A stretch of DNA of 64,000 bases from Eonycteris spelaea (Eukaryota > Chordata > Mammalia > Chiroptera > Pteropodidae), in contig PUFA01000727.1 in the NCBI GenBank assembly GCA_003508835.1, forward strand, positions 1 to 64,000. Direction: 5' to 3'. The position numbers and the translations under genes were made by a program. Position 1 is the first letter of the stretch; each line of letters starts with the position of its first letter. Under the pieces are notes generated by a model. That model was not told the DNA's origin. It did no database searches and saw only the letters and a list, made by a program, of their open reading frames with translations. Below are positions 33,968-46,036 of this stretch, in pieces.

Positions 33968-34591
33968 AAGTCTAAATTAAATGGCAATAACTACATATCT
34001 ATCAATGAGTACTTTAATTAAAAAGAATTAAATGCTCCAATCAAAAGATAAGGTCGCTGAATGGATAAGAAAATGAGACCCTTATATAGGCTGCCTACAA
34101 GAGACTCACTTACAGATTAAAAGATACACACAGATGGAAAGAAAAGGGATGGAAAAAGATATTTCATGATGGACCTAGAGGGTTTTGTGCTGAGTGCAAT
34201 AAGTCAGATAGAGGAAGACAAATGCCATATGATTTTCACAGATATGTGGAACCAAGAACAAAATAAACCAAAAAGAACTGAAACAAACTCATAGATACAG
34301 AGAACATTTCAAAGGTTACTAGATTGGAGGGTGTCACAGAGGTCAGTGAAAAAAGGGGAAGGGATTAGAAGTACAAATTGGTAGTTAGGAAACAGTCATA
34401 GAAACATAAAGTATATCATGGGGAATATACTCAATAAAAAAAATGCATGGTGTCAGATGGGTGCTGGATTTTATTGAGGTGATCACTTCATAAATTATAT
34501 AGATGTCAGATCACTATGTTGTACACCTGAACCAATATAATATTGTATGTCAACTGTAATTGAAAAATAAAAAATATTATTCAAAAAAAAG

Positions 34592-35271
34592 TTATCAGAA
34601 ACCTGTATCCTAGAGTATATTCCATGAGTCTCTTCGAAGATGCAAGCACATTTTGAAAAACATCATAGTGAACAGTAACTGTAAATGACAAAAGACTTTT
34701 AAAAATGGTCATAGTAAAAGAGTTTCATTGCAATACAATTGACAACAAAATTTGCTTATTTCTGTGACACATGAAACTTTTAAATAACTCAAAGTACAAA
34801 TGATGACATTACACTAAGACATCAGATCTAGGAATTTCATACAATTCCCAGAATACACACACACACACACACCCACACCCCCCACACACACACACACACA
34901 AATATAATCTGAGAATGTTTAGCATCACTTATATGACAATGCTTCCCATGTAATTTAACATATCAAGTAAACCCAATTGGTATAATGTCTCTCTTTCTAT
35001 AAGGAGAGCAAATCTTTTGAGATGTTTCAGGGACCCATCAAAAAAATCATAAAGTTAGTGAGAGGTCAAAATGACTTCATTTAGAATTTGATTTTGATAA
35101 GTTTCTTAAAAATATCAAAAGGTTTGGACACTTGACAAAAATAGGGGCACATATCATTCTGAAACAATATCTAATTATCTAAATAACTGAAGTGACAATA
35201 AAATATTTCAAATGCAAATAAAGGTTATATAGTTGTTAGCAAAATTAGTCTTTTAATATTAAGAATATTTA
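34592..35271. other. Right target duplication, then unassigned DNA with a (CA)n
   Basis: 34,592-34,602 is the second copy of TTATCAGAAAC. The sequence then continues the pre-insertion DNA seen before 31,675. An imperfect CA repeat with a CCCC interruption lies at about 34,853-34,902. No gene. Confidence 0.6.
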
Positions 35272-38200
35272 GGGTTTTTTTTTACTCTTCAATTAGAGTT
35301 GACATTCAATATTATTTTATATTATTTTCAGATGTACAGTATAGTGGTTAGACATTTATATAATTTATAAAGTGGCCCCTCAGTAAGTCTAGTACCAACC
35401 TGGCAATATACATAGTTATTACAACATTATTGACTATATCACCTAGGCTGTACTTTACATCCTTGTGACTATTTTATAACGACCAGTATATACTTCTTAA
35501 TCACTTCACCTTTTCACCCAGCTCCCTAACCCCTGCTTTCATCTGGCAATCACCAGTTTGTTCTCTCTATATGAGTCTGTTTTAAGTTGTTTCCTCATTT
35601 ATTTCATTCCTTAGATTCCATATATAAGTGCAATCATATTTGTTTTCTCTATTCAACTTAATTAGCATAATACCCTATAGGTCCATGTTGTACAAATGGT
35701 AAGTTTTTATTTTTTATGGCTGAGTAATTCCATTGTATATATGTACTACCTCTTCTTTATCCAATTGTCTATTGATGGGCACTTAGGTTGCTTCCATATC
35801 TTGGTTATTGTAAATATTGTAAACTTTCTTTGGATAAATACCCAGAGGTGGAATTGTGGGATCACGAAGTGGTTCTATTTTTAATTTTTTGAGGAAACTC
35901 TAAGCCTCTAAACTAGCTGTTCCAATTTGCAATCCCACCAACAGTGCACTGAAGTTACCTTTTCTCAACGTCTTCACCAACCTATGTTTTTTTTCTTATT
36001 TATTAATGATAGCCATTCTGACAGGTGGGAAGTGGTACCTCATTGTGGTTTTAATTTACATTTCTCTGATAATTAGTGACCTTGAGCATCTTTTTATATG
36101 CCTATTGTCCATCTCTATTTCCTCCTTGTAGAAATGTTTATTCAGATCCTCTGCTCATTTTTTAATTGGATTGTTTGCTTTTGTTGTTGAGTTGTACGAA
36201 TTCTTTATAAATTTTTGGATATTATCCCTTATCCGGTGTATCATTGGTGAAAAGCTTCTCCCATTCAGTAGGTTGTCTTTTCATTTTGTTAATGGTTTTC
36301 TTTGCTGTGCAAAAACATTTTAGTTTGATGTAGTCCCATTTGTTTAGTTTTTCTTTTGTTTCCCTTGCCTGGGGAGATATATTAGAAAAATATTACTAAG
36401 AACATTGTCAGAAAGTTTATTGCCTATGTCTTCTTCTAGGAGTCTTATGGTTTCAGACCTTACATTTAAGTCTTTCATCCATTTTGAGTTTATTCTTGTA
36501 TATGGTGTAAGAAGGTGGTCTAGTTTCATTTTATGCATGTATCTGTCAAGATTTCCCAACACCATTTATTGAAGACTGTCCTTACCCCATTGTATATTCT
36601 TGCCTCTTTTGTCATATATAAATGAGCATATAAGTGTAGATTTATTTCTAGGCTCTCTACTCTGTTCCATTGATCTATCTATTTGTTTTTATGCAAATAG
36701 CATGCTGTTTTGGTTACTACAGGCTTGTTATATAGTTTGATATCAGTTAGTGTGATTCCTCCAACTTTGTTCTTCTTTCTCAAGATTACCATGGCTATTC
36801 AGGGTCTTTTACTGTTCCTTATAAATTTAAAGACTGTTTGTTCTAGTTCTGTGATAAATACCTTTGGAAATTTGATAGGGATTGCATTGAATATAGATTG
36901 CTTTGGGTAGTGGACATTTTAAAGATGTTAATTCTTCCTATCCATGAGCATGTTACATGCTTCCACTATTTGTATTGTCTTCTATTTCTTTAATGACTTA
37001 AAATTTTCCAAGTACAGATCTTTAAACTCCTTGGTTAAATTTATTTCTGTGTATTTGTTTCATGCAATTGTACATTGTTTTCTTAATTTCTCTTTCTGAT
37101 AGTTCATTATTGGTGTATAAAAACGCAACAGATTTCTGAATATTAATTTTTAATCCTGCTACTTTACTGAATCCATTTATCAGTTCCAATAGTTTTTTGG
37201 TGGAATCTTTAGGGTTCTTTTTATATAGTTCTCTCCTGTCATCTGCAAATAAAGACAATGTTACTTCTTTTCCAATTTGAATGACATTTATTTCTTTTCT
37301 TGTCTGATTGCTATGGCTAGGACTTCCAAGACTAGGTTGAATAAAAGTGGTGAAAGTGGATATCCTTGTCTTGTACTTGATCTTAAGTAAAAGTCTTTTA
37401 GTGTTTCTCCATTGAGGAGGATGTTAGCTGTGGGTTTATCATATATGCCCTTATTATGTTGAGGTATGTTCCCCCTATTCCCACTTTGCTGAGAGTTTTT
37501 TATCACAAATGAATGCTGGATTTTATTGAATGATTTTTCTGCATCTATTGATATGATTATACGATTTTTATCTTTCAATTTACTAATGTGGTGGATCACA
37601 TTAATTGGTTTGTGGGTATTGAACCAATAAATACAGAAATAAATACAACTGTATTGTGGTTCATGATCTTTTTAATGTATTGCTGAATTTAGTTTGCTAA
37701 TACTTTGTTAAGGATTTTTGCATATATGTTGATCAGGGAAATTGTCCTACAATTTTCTTTTCTTTTTTTTTTTTTGTAATATCTTTGTCTGGTTTTAGAA
37801 TGAAGGTAATGGTGGCCTCATAAAATGAACTCAGAAGCCTTCCCTCCTGTCAAATTATTTTTGAAATAGTTTGAAAAGAATAGGTGTTAATTCTTCTTTT
37901 AATATTTGGTAAAATTCACCTGTGAAACCATGCAGCCCAGAACTTTTGTTTTTGATGATTTTTTTATTACTGGTTTAATCTTGTTAGTAGTGTTCAGTCA
38001 GTTCAGATTTTCTGATTCTTCTTGACTCAGTCTTAGAAGGTTGTATTGTTTCTAGGAATGTATCCATTTCTTCCAGATTATCCAATTTATAGGCATATAA
38101 TTGTTTGTAGTACTTTCTTTTACTCCTTTGTTTTTCTGTGGCATCAGTTGTCAATTCCACGCTTTCATTTCTAATTTTATTTATTTGAGCCCACTCTCTT

Positions 38201-38395
38201 TTTTTCTTGACGAGTCTGGTTAAAGATTTATCAATTTTTTTAATTTTTCAAAGAACCAGTTCTTGGTTTCATTGATCTTTTGTATTATTTTTTTAGATTC
38301 CATTTTGTTTATTTCTGCTCTGATTTTTATTATTTCCTTCTTCTACTCACTTTAGGTTTTTGTTTACTGTTGATTTAGTTTTCTTAAGTATTCAA
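35272..38395 (-). mobile_element. L1, 5'-truncated, 3.1 kb
   Basis: From the T-run at 35,275 the minus strand carries L1 3' UTR, then ORF2 up to the region before the reverse-transcriptase fingers. ORF2 is broken, but segments are clear: 37,599-37,288 contains [13 protein letters not shown] and [17 protein letters not shown]; 37,255-37,022 begins MSLFADD, the catalytic F-A-D-D motif of the reverse transcriptase, followed by [16 protein letters not shown]. Better preserved than the L1s at 13-18 kb, so younger. No clear target duplication. Confidence 0.8.
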
Positions 38396-39330
38396 AGACC
38401 TCATTAAAACAACATGAAGTACAACACATTATTTTGATAAAACATTGGCCTTTTCTAGACAGATTATTTTACAGGAAGGAAAAAACCCTTACAATCTCTT
38501 ATTGCCAAGTGTAGACCATTAGTCCAAGAAAACTTTGTCCTTTTAAAAGAGAGAAAAACAAATTTAAATTTTGCACCAGCTTATTTTTTATATGAAACCT
38601 CATTCATTCAAATCTTACCCAGTTCTAACCATGCATTAAATTCCTTCCTTAAGGTTCCTTTTCCATAAACCTATACCTTTCTTTTCCTTCAGTAAAAATG
38701 CTTCTTCACACATTCTTTTACTGAAAACACACATCTTACTTTCCATGAGTATAGAGATGTTTCCCTTATGATTTATAATAGTTTCAATCACATATATTAG
38801 AAATTTTAACCCTTAGAAACTTTAATTTCTAATGAAATTAAATAGTAAACAATTGAAAATTACCTGCTATGCCAACATTCTTTAGATTGGCAAATTTATG
38901 AATACATTTAATAATTTTTAAAAACAAATACCCTTTTTAAATAGCATGATCTTCCAATTTATCTACCACAAGAAGCCAAAAAGAGATAAACCTATGTTCA
39001 GTAATTAATGTTTCACTATTTTATTTTATTTATAAATCATATAGATATTCAATGAATTTCCATCACTTAACTTAGTGCCACTCTTAAGTTTTAACTTGCC
39101 AAAAAGATTTGGAAACTAACTTTAAGTATATATACCATAAAAACAAAAATACTGTTGAAAAGTTCATCTAATAACTTTTAATCCCACTTACGTCTATTTA
39201 ATTGTTTCCAACAACCATGTTTGAATTACCTACAAGAATTTAATTAGGCATTAGACAATGCCAGTCATCTTAAATTATTTTTCTGGCTGAATTTTTGAAA
39301 GAGATAACATGAACTTATTTGACTAATAAG
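38396..39330. other. AT-rich, nothing recognised
   Basis: No repeat or coding region identified. Composition resembles 30.2-31.6 kb and 39.9-41.8 kb; all three could be decayed ERV internal DNA, but I see no retroviral motif. Confidence 0.3.
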
Positions 39331-39892
39331 CCAAGGTAGAAAAGACTTGAAACTCCATATTTGAAAAGATATTTGGACACTAATGTTCAGAACAGCATTA
39401 TTCACGGTGGCCAGGACGTGGAAGCAACTGAAGTGTACTACTGTAGATGATTGGCAAAAGAAGCTGTGGCATATATAATGGAAATTACTCAGCCATAAGA
39501 GGAGATGAAATACTGTCAGTTGCGACAACATGGATGGACCTTGAGATAATCATGTTAAGCGAAATATGCCAGACAGAAAAAAATTGAAAATCACATATCA
39601 CTTACATGTGGCATATAAACCTAAAAGCAACAGATGAACAAGACAAACAGAGACTCATGGACATGGACTATATAGACTAGTGGTTACCAGAGGGTAGGGG
39701 TGGGGGGAGAGGGGAGGTAGATGAGGCAAAGGGGGTCAAATATGTGGTGACAGAAAGAAATCCAATCATAGGAGGTGAACACACAGTGTAAATATATATA
39801 TATGCCTTACTGTTAAAGTGTACAGATGAAACATTGGATTTTGTTAACCAATGTCACCATAAAAAATAATAAACAAACAAACCAAGGTAGAA
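39331..39892 (+). mobile_element. L1 3' end with target-site duplication
   Basis: A short 5'-truncated L1: ORF2 end (AACAGCATTATTCACGGTGGCCAGGACGTGGAAGCAACTG; GACAACATGGATGGACCTTGAG) and 3' UTR (GGACTATATAGACTAGTGGTTACCAGAGGG; AACATTGGATTTTGTTAACCAATG) ending in an A-rich tail. CCAAGGTAGAA is repeated exactly at 39,331-39,341 and 39,882-39,892, giving its limits. Confidence 0.85.
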
Positions 39893-41836
39893 TAAAAGTT
39901 GTTCATCTTCATTATGTTTAATGTTTATAATTTTAAAAATATGCCTATTTAATTAACCCAACAACCTTAAACTAGTTTTTATTCACCAAAAGCTATCTTA
40001 GATCATGTTAACTTGAAAACATTTGATTCATAAGCACTTATTTTTAAGCCAATTAAATAGAGCTCTTTAAAAAAATTAATTTTGTTAATATTATCCACAG
40101 GCAGAAAAATATCACACATCTACAATGTATATAGGCACATACACAAACATACAGACAAATGCAGAGACTTTTTAGCCTTGAGACTGGTACGATAATGGAG
40201 AACTCAATTTATAAGAGAACCATTGAATTAAAATTTTGTTGTAGCAGTTGGAATAAGTTGTTTACCTGCTCAGATGGCTAAAGCTTTTTTTTTTTTTTAC
40301 TAATATTTGTAGGTAATATTTTTTAAAACTTCTCATTTGCCCAATTTCCTATTATTTCCTTCCCCTCTTTTTTCTTCTGTTAAACATTTTTATGTTGAAG
40401 ATGAATCTTAGGTCCTAGAAAATATAGAGTAGAAAATCTACTTCACAAAGGCACAGAGAAAGTATCTAAGTTTTCTCCAAGATGGAGTTCTATGGGTATA
40501 TTTGCCTATTATCAGAGGTCCAGGGAAATTGTTATTTAATTTTTTTCTTCTTTTTATTAATTGCAAGACAATTCAATTTCTAACCTCCCATTATTTACAA
40601 GCATTTTGAGATGAATAGGCAATGTTTGAGTATTGATGAAGATAGGTGGATATTTAATTGTTTCTAGAGTTGCAAGTCTGGTTTTGCAAAGATTTGCAAG
40701 ACAAGGCAATTGTTTCCAGTTCCCCAAATAAATTGGACTACAGCCTGGATATCAAGAAGTTTACCCACCCATCAACTAAACTTGCCTCTGTATATCAGGA
40801 AGACTTCCAAGTAAGATATAAATCACAAGATTTTTACATTCTAGAATATAGTATGCTTTAAAAAAAAATCTATCTAAAGTGTTTAACAAAGGCTTTCTGA
40901 TGCTCTTCTTGCTGAGTGCATAATTTAACCTTAGACCAATTCGTTTGGGGTTGGGGTTCCCAGGGAGCTTTCCAGGTAATCTTTTCAGTTCCTTTCTAAC
41001 TTTGATAGGATCTAATGAAAATGGAGTAAAACAAACTTTATAATTTAGAAGATTTGCTTCAATATAAAAGACATGAATTATCTGTGATGGTGGGGATAGG
41101 GAGTCCAGAATATATCCAAAAGGATGGTGTATAGTAAGGCCTGAAGCTGGCAGAGCCTGATTTTAGAGCCTAACAACAACAACAAAAGCCTTATTGTCCA
41201 TCCTGGGTGATTCAGCTAAATTTATTTACTTTTAGCATTTACATGAGTAACTTTAAAGCCTAAGGATTATGCTGGAGTGCTCTCTGTAAATCTTGTATGG
41301 AAAGGGAACATTAAACAGAAAGCTGGTGTTTAAGGAATTTTCTAGAAAGGTGAAAAGAGTTAAGAGAATTCACTGAGGAGATAGGGCTGGGTTTTAAGAA
41401 TGAGAACTTATATTGGATGTGAACTTCAATTTTGTTCTAAATTTAATTTCTGAAAACTTAGGAGTCTCAGGGGAATCTCTAAAGTCTAGCAGTTATAATT
41501 TTATCTATTTTTAATGTGATCTTTCTATAGGTACCAATAAAATAATTATTTAAAATGAAAGTTCTATAAAACTCTTTTCAGTTTACAAGTTTTTCTAGTT
41601 CAAAGGATCCCTTGTCTGACTATTGATGAGTAGGAGCTTCTCAATAGTGACTCAAACCAATAAATATTTTTATGGCTTAACCATGAATGCAAGAGGCATC
41701 CACAAAGAAGGTACAAAAGAATGCAGCCCTCACAAGACCCAAAAAGTTCATTCCCAAAGACAGTATAAGAAAGCAAAAGCCCTTCATTGCTACAAGCAAG
41801 AATGGTATAGTAGGAATGATATCTCCAGTCTCCCAC
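39893..41836. other. Unassigned AT-rich DNA, left flank of the provirus
   Basis: No gene. Includes a T-run at about 40,287-40,299. The last four bases, CCAC (41,833-41,836), are the left target duplication of the provirus. Confidence 0.4.
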
Positions 41837-42138
41837 TGTTAAGGGTTTAAAATTTTCAAGTGAGCCAACTTCTGCTTCTGTAATCTGCTTGCTTGTTTGA
41901 TGTTAACCAGGGTGTGGTAATCTGCTCAAAGATATGCTAAGAGACAACTTCTGCTTCTGTAATCTGCTTGCTTTATGTTAACCAGAGTGGTTCTAGGCTT
42001 TATAAACTGCTTCTTTTTGGGAGCTCAGGACTGATCTCTAACCCTGCCTGGTAGAGAGTCAGTTGCCAATTGGCTAATAAAGGCTCACAATTCATCTCAA
42101 TTGGCCCTGTGGGTCTTAGATTTGATCACACCACAACA
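41837..42138 (+). repeat. 5' LTR of the provirus
   Basis: 302 bp, TGTTAAGG to ACCACAACA. U3 holds a direct duplication of about 76 bp (ACTTCTGCTTCTGTAATCTG starts at about 41,867 and again near 41,946). TATAAA is at 42,001-42,006 and the AATAAA polyadenylation signal at 42,076-42,081. The solo LTR at 1.7 kb also has the duplicated unit; the 3' LTR has only one. Confidence 0.9.
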
Positions 42139-42140
42139 TT

Positions 42141-42158
42141 TGGGGCCCTGGCGAAATC
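42141..42158 (+). other. Retroviral primer-binding site, decayed
   Basis: TGGGGCCCTGGCGAAATC two bases after the LTR end. Allowing one gap it is closer to the complement of a threonine tRNA (TGT) 3' end than to the proline tRNA used by many gammaretroviruses. Four or so differences leave this uncertain. Confidence 0.55.
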
Positions 42159-42721
42159 TCTCCAGAGGGGGAGATCTCCTAAGACCCACAACCCCGGCCA
42201 CCTTGGGCGAAGACCTGCCCCGTCCAGGGGATGACCACTGAGAGATGTTCTTCAGCCCTGGACGCCAGGTGGACTCGCCCAGGAGGGCAGGTGGACAAAA
42301 GGTTCAATTCTGTAACAACTGGGCATGAGCCATCTGGAGCAGCTTCACCGGTGAGTCAGACTGCACTACAGGTATCCAGGTTTTTGTGTATCTGTCTGTC
42401 AGTGGGCCCTAAAGAGAACTAGTGGAAGGCTGGACACAGCAATACTTCCCTAGTTTGGTCAAGGTCTGAGTCATCAGACTTGACTTCAGGTTTTTGAGTA
42501 TACTACTAGCGTTTTGTATTCTGTATTGTGTCTGTCTGTCCAGACTGGTTCTTGTCTTGTCTGTATTGTGTCTGTCTGTCTGGACTGGTCGAATGTACTA
42601 TTTTCCTTAGGTCTGGCCTCAATGGCCCCGTCCGACAAGACCCTGGGTCAGTGGCTGATCTTAGCCCTGGCTTATTTGGCTTTTGTGGAGATTTTCTCCT
42701 TTCTTGCCTATTTTTACTAAC

Positions 42722-42942
42722 ATGGGTCAGGCTTCTTCCTTGAATCGTACTACCCCACTTCAGTGCCTCCTTAACCATTTTAAGAATTTCAGGAGACGAG
42801 CCTAATCCTACGGAGCTAGCGTTACTCCCTTCCACCTTCAGAGGTTCTGCCAGTTAGATTGGCCCACATTTAGACAGGGTGGCCATCAGAGGGGTCACTC
42901 GACCTGCAAACAGCCTTTCAGGTGCAGAATATTATCTATGGT
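42722..42942 (+). pseudogene. gag: gag, matrix (MA) part, broken
   Basis: Matrix directs the Gag polyprotein to the plasma membrane through an N-terminal myristate. The start ATG gives MGQ, the Gly-2 myristoylation start seen in gammaretroviral Gag. The first frame stops after 27 codons; the matrix continues in other frames, with a recognisable WPTF motif near 42,860 and then GWPSEGSLDL and QNIIYG up to about 42,942, where similarity to Gag ceases abruptly. At least one stop and one frameshift make it non-functional. Confidence 0.7.
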
Positions 42943-45280
42943 AATCACAGGCTTCTTTTAAAACAGCACGGAAAGGCTTAAATTGGAATTTGTGGGCAGT
43001 GAGGATGCACTGAAGATTTTGATGGCAGTGACTTCCATTTAATGTGCGCTTTCGGTGTCCCTAGCAGTGTGCTAGGTGCTTTGGGTTGCTGCGGCATTTA
43101 ACTTTTGACAACGTTCTTTCGTTCAGTGGTTCAGCACCTGTCATGTGCCTGATGCATAGCGGTAGGGTGCTAGCTGTTTTTTATTCTTATTTTGCAGGTG
43201 AGGAAACTGAGGTACAGAAAGTTTAAATAATTTACCCAGTGATGGAAGTGAGTTTGTTTTTGATATTGAAAATACAAGAGTTGAAGAAGCTAATAGGGGC
43301 CTGTTGGGCTAATCCTTCTTTATATTTTAGATTAGAGTGGGGGAAGAGCAGTACGAAAATGGTTACGTAAATAGGGATTAAAAGCGAAGATGTCATTGAA
43401 AGCTAGTGAAGTGATGATTGTACATTTGTATTGGAGATTTGGGTCTAAAGAGTGACTAAACATAAATTTGATTAAAGGTTCACAAAGTATCTGTAAGGCA
43501 GAATTCTAAATAATAAAGTCTCCTTTCTAACTAGTTCTTCAGTTTAGGTTAGAATTTATTTCTATAGGAAAATAAATTTGTAAAAGAGCTCTGCTTTAAT
43601 TGGTTTAGAAAGAAATAAGCTTATAGAGAAATTAAGTCTTCCTAAAATTGTCAGAAAAATAGAAACTAATCCAAATGTTTTTGTTTTATCAAGTCTATAC
43701 GATCTGAGATAATCTTTGGTAATAAGGATAGTTTAATAGTGTAGGTTAAGTAAAAATAGGTATGTCTTCAAGTTGTCAGACACATAATTTTATTCTACCT
43801 GTGTTTATTGGTCAAATAAGTTTATGCTATTTCTACTAGTTGTTTAAGATTATAAAAATTATAAATTCAACCTAAAAGCTTATAAATGAGTATTGATGTT
43901 TAAAATAGTTTCCAAATTGTTTTGGCAAAATACTTAGTTTACCATAATTTTATTATATTTGAAAAATTGTACTATGAAAAAACATATGCCTTTAAAAATT
44001 ATAAAATTGGTATATTCATAAATTTGTTAATCTATTGAATGCTGATATAAAGAAGACATTTACAATTGCCCACTTCATTGTTTTCTCTAGAAATTAAGGC
44101 TACTAAGAGTTATGAATCTTTGTATATGTAAATTAATTGCTAGGAATAATACAAGGGAAGGAAAAAAATCTGTATGCAAAATATGCAAGGAAAATAAAAT
44201 GTGTTTTGAGATATGAAGGATGTGTTTTTTAAGAAAAAGGAGAGTAATTTTATCCTAAAATAGTTTCAGGTTATTTAAAGTTCGTTTGAGGCACAAAAGA
44301 GGAAAATAAAGGACCAAAACATAGGTGAATATATGAAGTTGTAAAGGAAAAGAGAAAGAGAAAATCTTGTTTTATATGGTCAAGTTGGCTAAAATGAAAT
44401 GTATTTATCATAAGGTTTTAAAAGGAACTTTAATATCAACAGTGTACTGACACAAAAATGGAGTTTGTATTATTAGTCTGTTCCTAATAAGAGAGTGTAA
44501 AGATTTTTCTTTGCCTGTGAGGAATACACTTAGGAAACAAAGATTCTATATCTTATCAAAAGAATTTATTGTGCTTCATAGTCTTATTATGTCTTTGATT
44601 ACTTAAAAAACTGATTCTTCTTAATATTAAGAGTGCTAAAGTTTTTTTATCTAGTCATATTTACCTTTGAAATCTTTTATTATCACTTTGGCTAAATAGA
44701 TAACTAAGTATTGTTTCATAGTGAGTGGCCTGTGATCCTATTTAATCAGGTGATCAAACCTTGTGACATTATGACAAATTTCCCAACATAAAGTGTAAAT
44801 GAGATCTTTTTGTTTTATCTTGAAATAACTTTGAGACTTCCCAGAGGACACCTGGAAAATCTCCAAGGTTTGGTTTTGTCACTTTGTAAGAGAAATGTTA
44901 AGCTAATTCAGTCTATTTGATATATTAAGCATTGTCAAGTAATAAATGATGCTTAACCTTCTTTAGGTTACATTTTTATGAATATATGTTACTGACACAA
45001 GTGTTTCAGAAATTGTATAAAGTTCCTAGAGATTTGTCAATATTTTTGCTATTCATATGTCCTTGTATAATGGTATCAGTCATAATTTCAATTATAAATT
45101 GTTGTATGTCATGAATATCAAGAATGGACCTGACTATTCAGAAACAAAGGGCTTATAGAGAAGCAAAGGGCATGGCTCTGATTTGGGCCATGACAGTAAA
45201 ACTATTACATAATTAGATAGCTATGATTTGGGTGAATATGTGGTCTTGATATTGAAATTGGAATTTTGGATAACAGGAAA
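42943..45280. other. 2.3-kb non-retroviral segment inside the provirus
   Basis: Lies exactly where the end of matrix, p12 and the start of capsid should be. It is much more AT-rich than the flanking gag, has no long open frame, and its first 300 bp include a MIR (43,030-43,250), an ancient host SINE. From about 43,260 to 45,270 nothing is recognised. Its right edge is sharp: capsid sequence begins at DLYNW (45,281), with none of the usual upstream residues. Origin is inferred to be host DNA, captured or inserted later. Confidence 0.65.
43030..43250 (-). repeat. MIR SINE inside the provirus
   Basis: In reverse orientation: CCATTTAATGTGCGCTTTC..AGCAGTGTGCTAGGTGCTTT near 43,034 and TTATTTTGCAGGTGAGGAAACTGAGGTACAGAAAGTTTAA near 43,190-43,230 match the two best-known MIR blocks. 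The middle has extra sequence with a second partial copy of the TATTGAGCACCTACTATGTGCC-type block. MIR ceased moving long before most ERVs entered mammals. Confidence 0.8.
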
Positions 45281-46036
45281 GATCTGTATAACTGGAAACA
45301 TCAAAACCCTTCTTTCTCAGAGAAACCACAGGGACTGATCTCTCCCTTGGAGACTTATTTACTCATCAGCCAACCTGGGATGACTGTCAGCAGCTCCTCC
45401 AGGTCCTTTTTAACTCAGAGGAATGAGAGCAGATCCTCCAAGAAGATGCCAAAGCCATGTTAGAGCTGAATGGGCAGCCCACCACCAATCCTACCCATGT
45501 CCATCATGTCCTTCCGAATACCTGTCAACCCTGGGACCCCAACACCGAACAGGGTAAGGAGGCTCCCAAAGGATATTGCCAGCTTCTGCTCCAGGGCCTC
45601 CGGTCTGCTGTCCAATGACCCATTAACTTATCTAAGGTAAGTCAGGTCATCCAAACTAAGGATGAATCACTGGTGGCGTTCCTGGAACGACTCTTAGAGT
45701 CGTACCAGTTGTATACCCTATTGACTCGGAGGACCCTAATAATAGGAGGGCTGTGAATTTAGCCTTTGTCAGTCAGTCAGTCCCAGATATTAGAAAGAAA
45801 CTGAAGAGGATGGAAGAGTTTGAAGGAAAGAACCTGTCTGAGCTAGTCGAGATAGCCCAATAAGTATTCAACAATAGAGATGAGGTAGATATAGCACAGA
45901 CTAAGAAGATGACCAAGATCTTGCTTGTAACCATGCAAGGAGTCCAGCCAAAGGGACTACCAGGAAAAGGCCGAGGCCAAAAACAGGCACCCAGGGCGAA
46001 CAATGGACCCAGGAGAGTCAGGTTAGAGAAGGACCA
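45281..46036 (+). pseudogene. gag: gag, capsid and nucleocapsid part, broken
   Basis: Capsid forms the virion core shell. DLYNWK opens the piece; HQPTWDDCQQLL lies near 45,367 in another frame; the major homology region is visible at about 45,650-45,715 (TKDESLVAFLERLLESY). It continues through VPDIRKKLKRMEEF (about 45,783) and a basic, Gly/Arg-rich tail (GKGRGQKQAPR, about 45,963) to about 46,036. No CCHC zinc knuckle is seen. Stops and frameshifts break it at several places. It runs straight into RNase H, so protease and most of reverse transcriptase are deleted. Confidence 0.8.

Larger units (their letters stand above)
31686..34591 (+). mobile_element. Half-L1 (HAL1-like) copy 2: 5' UTR, ORF1, 3' end, no ORF2 body
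   Basis: Order: 5' UTR (31,686-33,028, beginning near AGTCAAGATGGC), ORF1 (33,029-33,967), the start of ORF2 endonuclease (about 34,050-34,173; GCTGCCTACAAGAGACTCAC encodes the CLQETH motif area), then directly the ORF2 C-terminal end (ATGGACCTAGAGGG..AATAAGTCAGATAGAGGAAGAC), 3' UTR and A-rich tail (34,581-34,590). About 3 kb of ORF2, including all reverse-transcriptase motifs, is absent. An 11-bp target duplication shows that this 2.9-kb form inserted as one unit. The joint matches copy 1 at 10,604-12,867. Confidence 0.85.
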
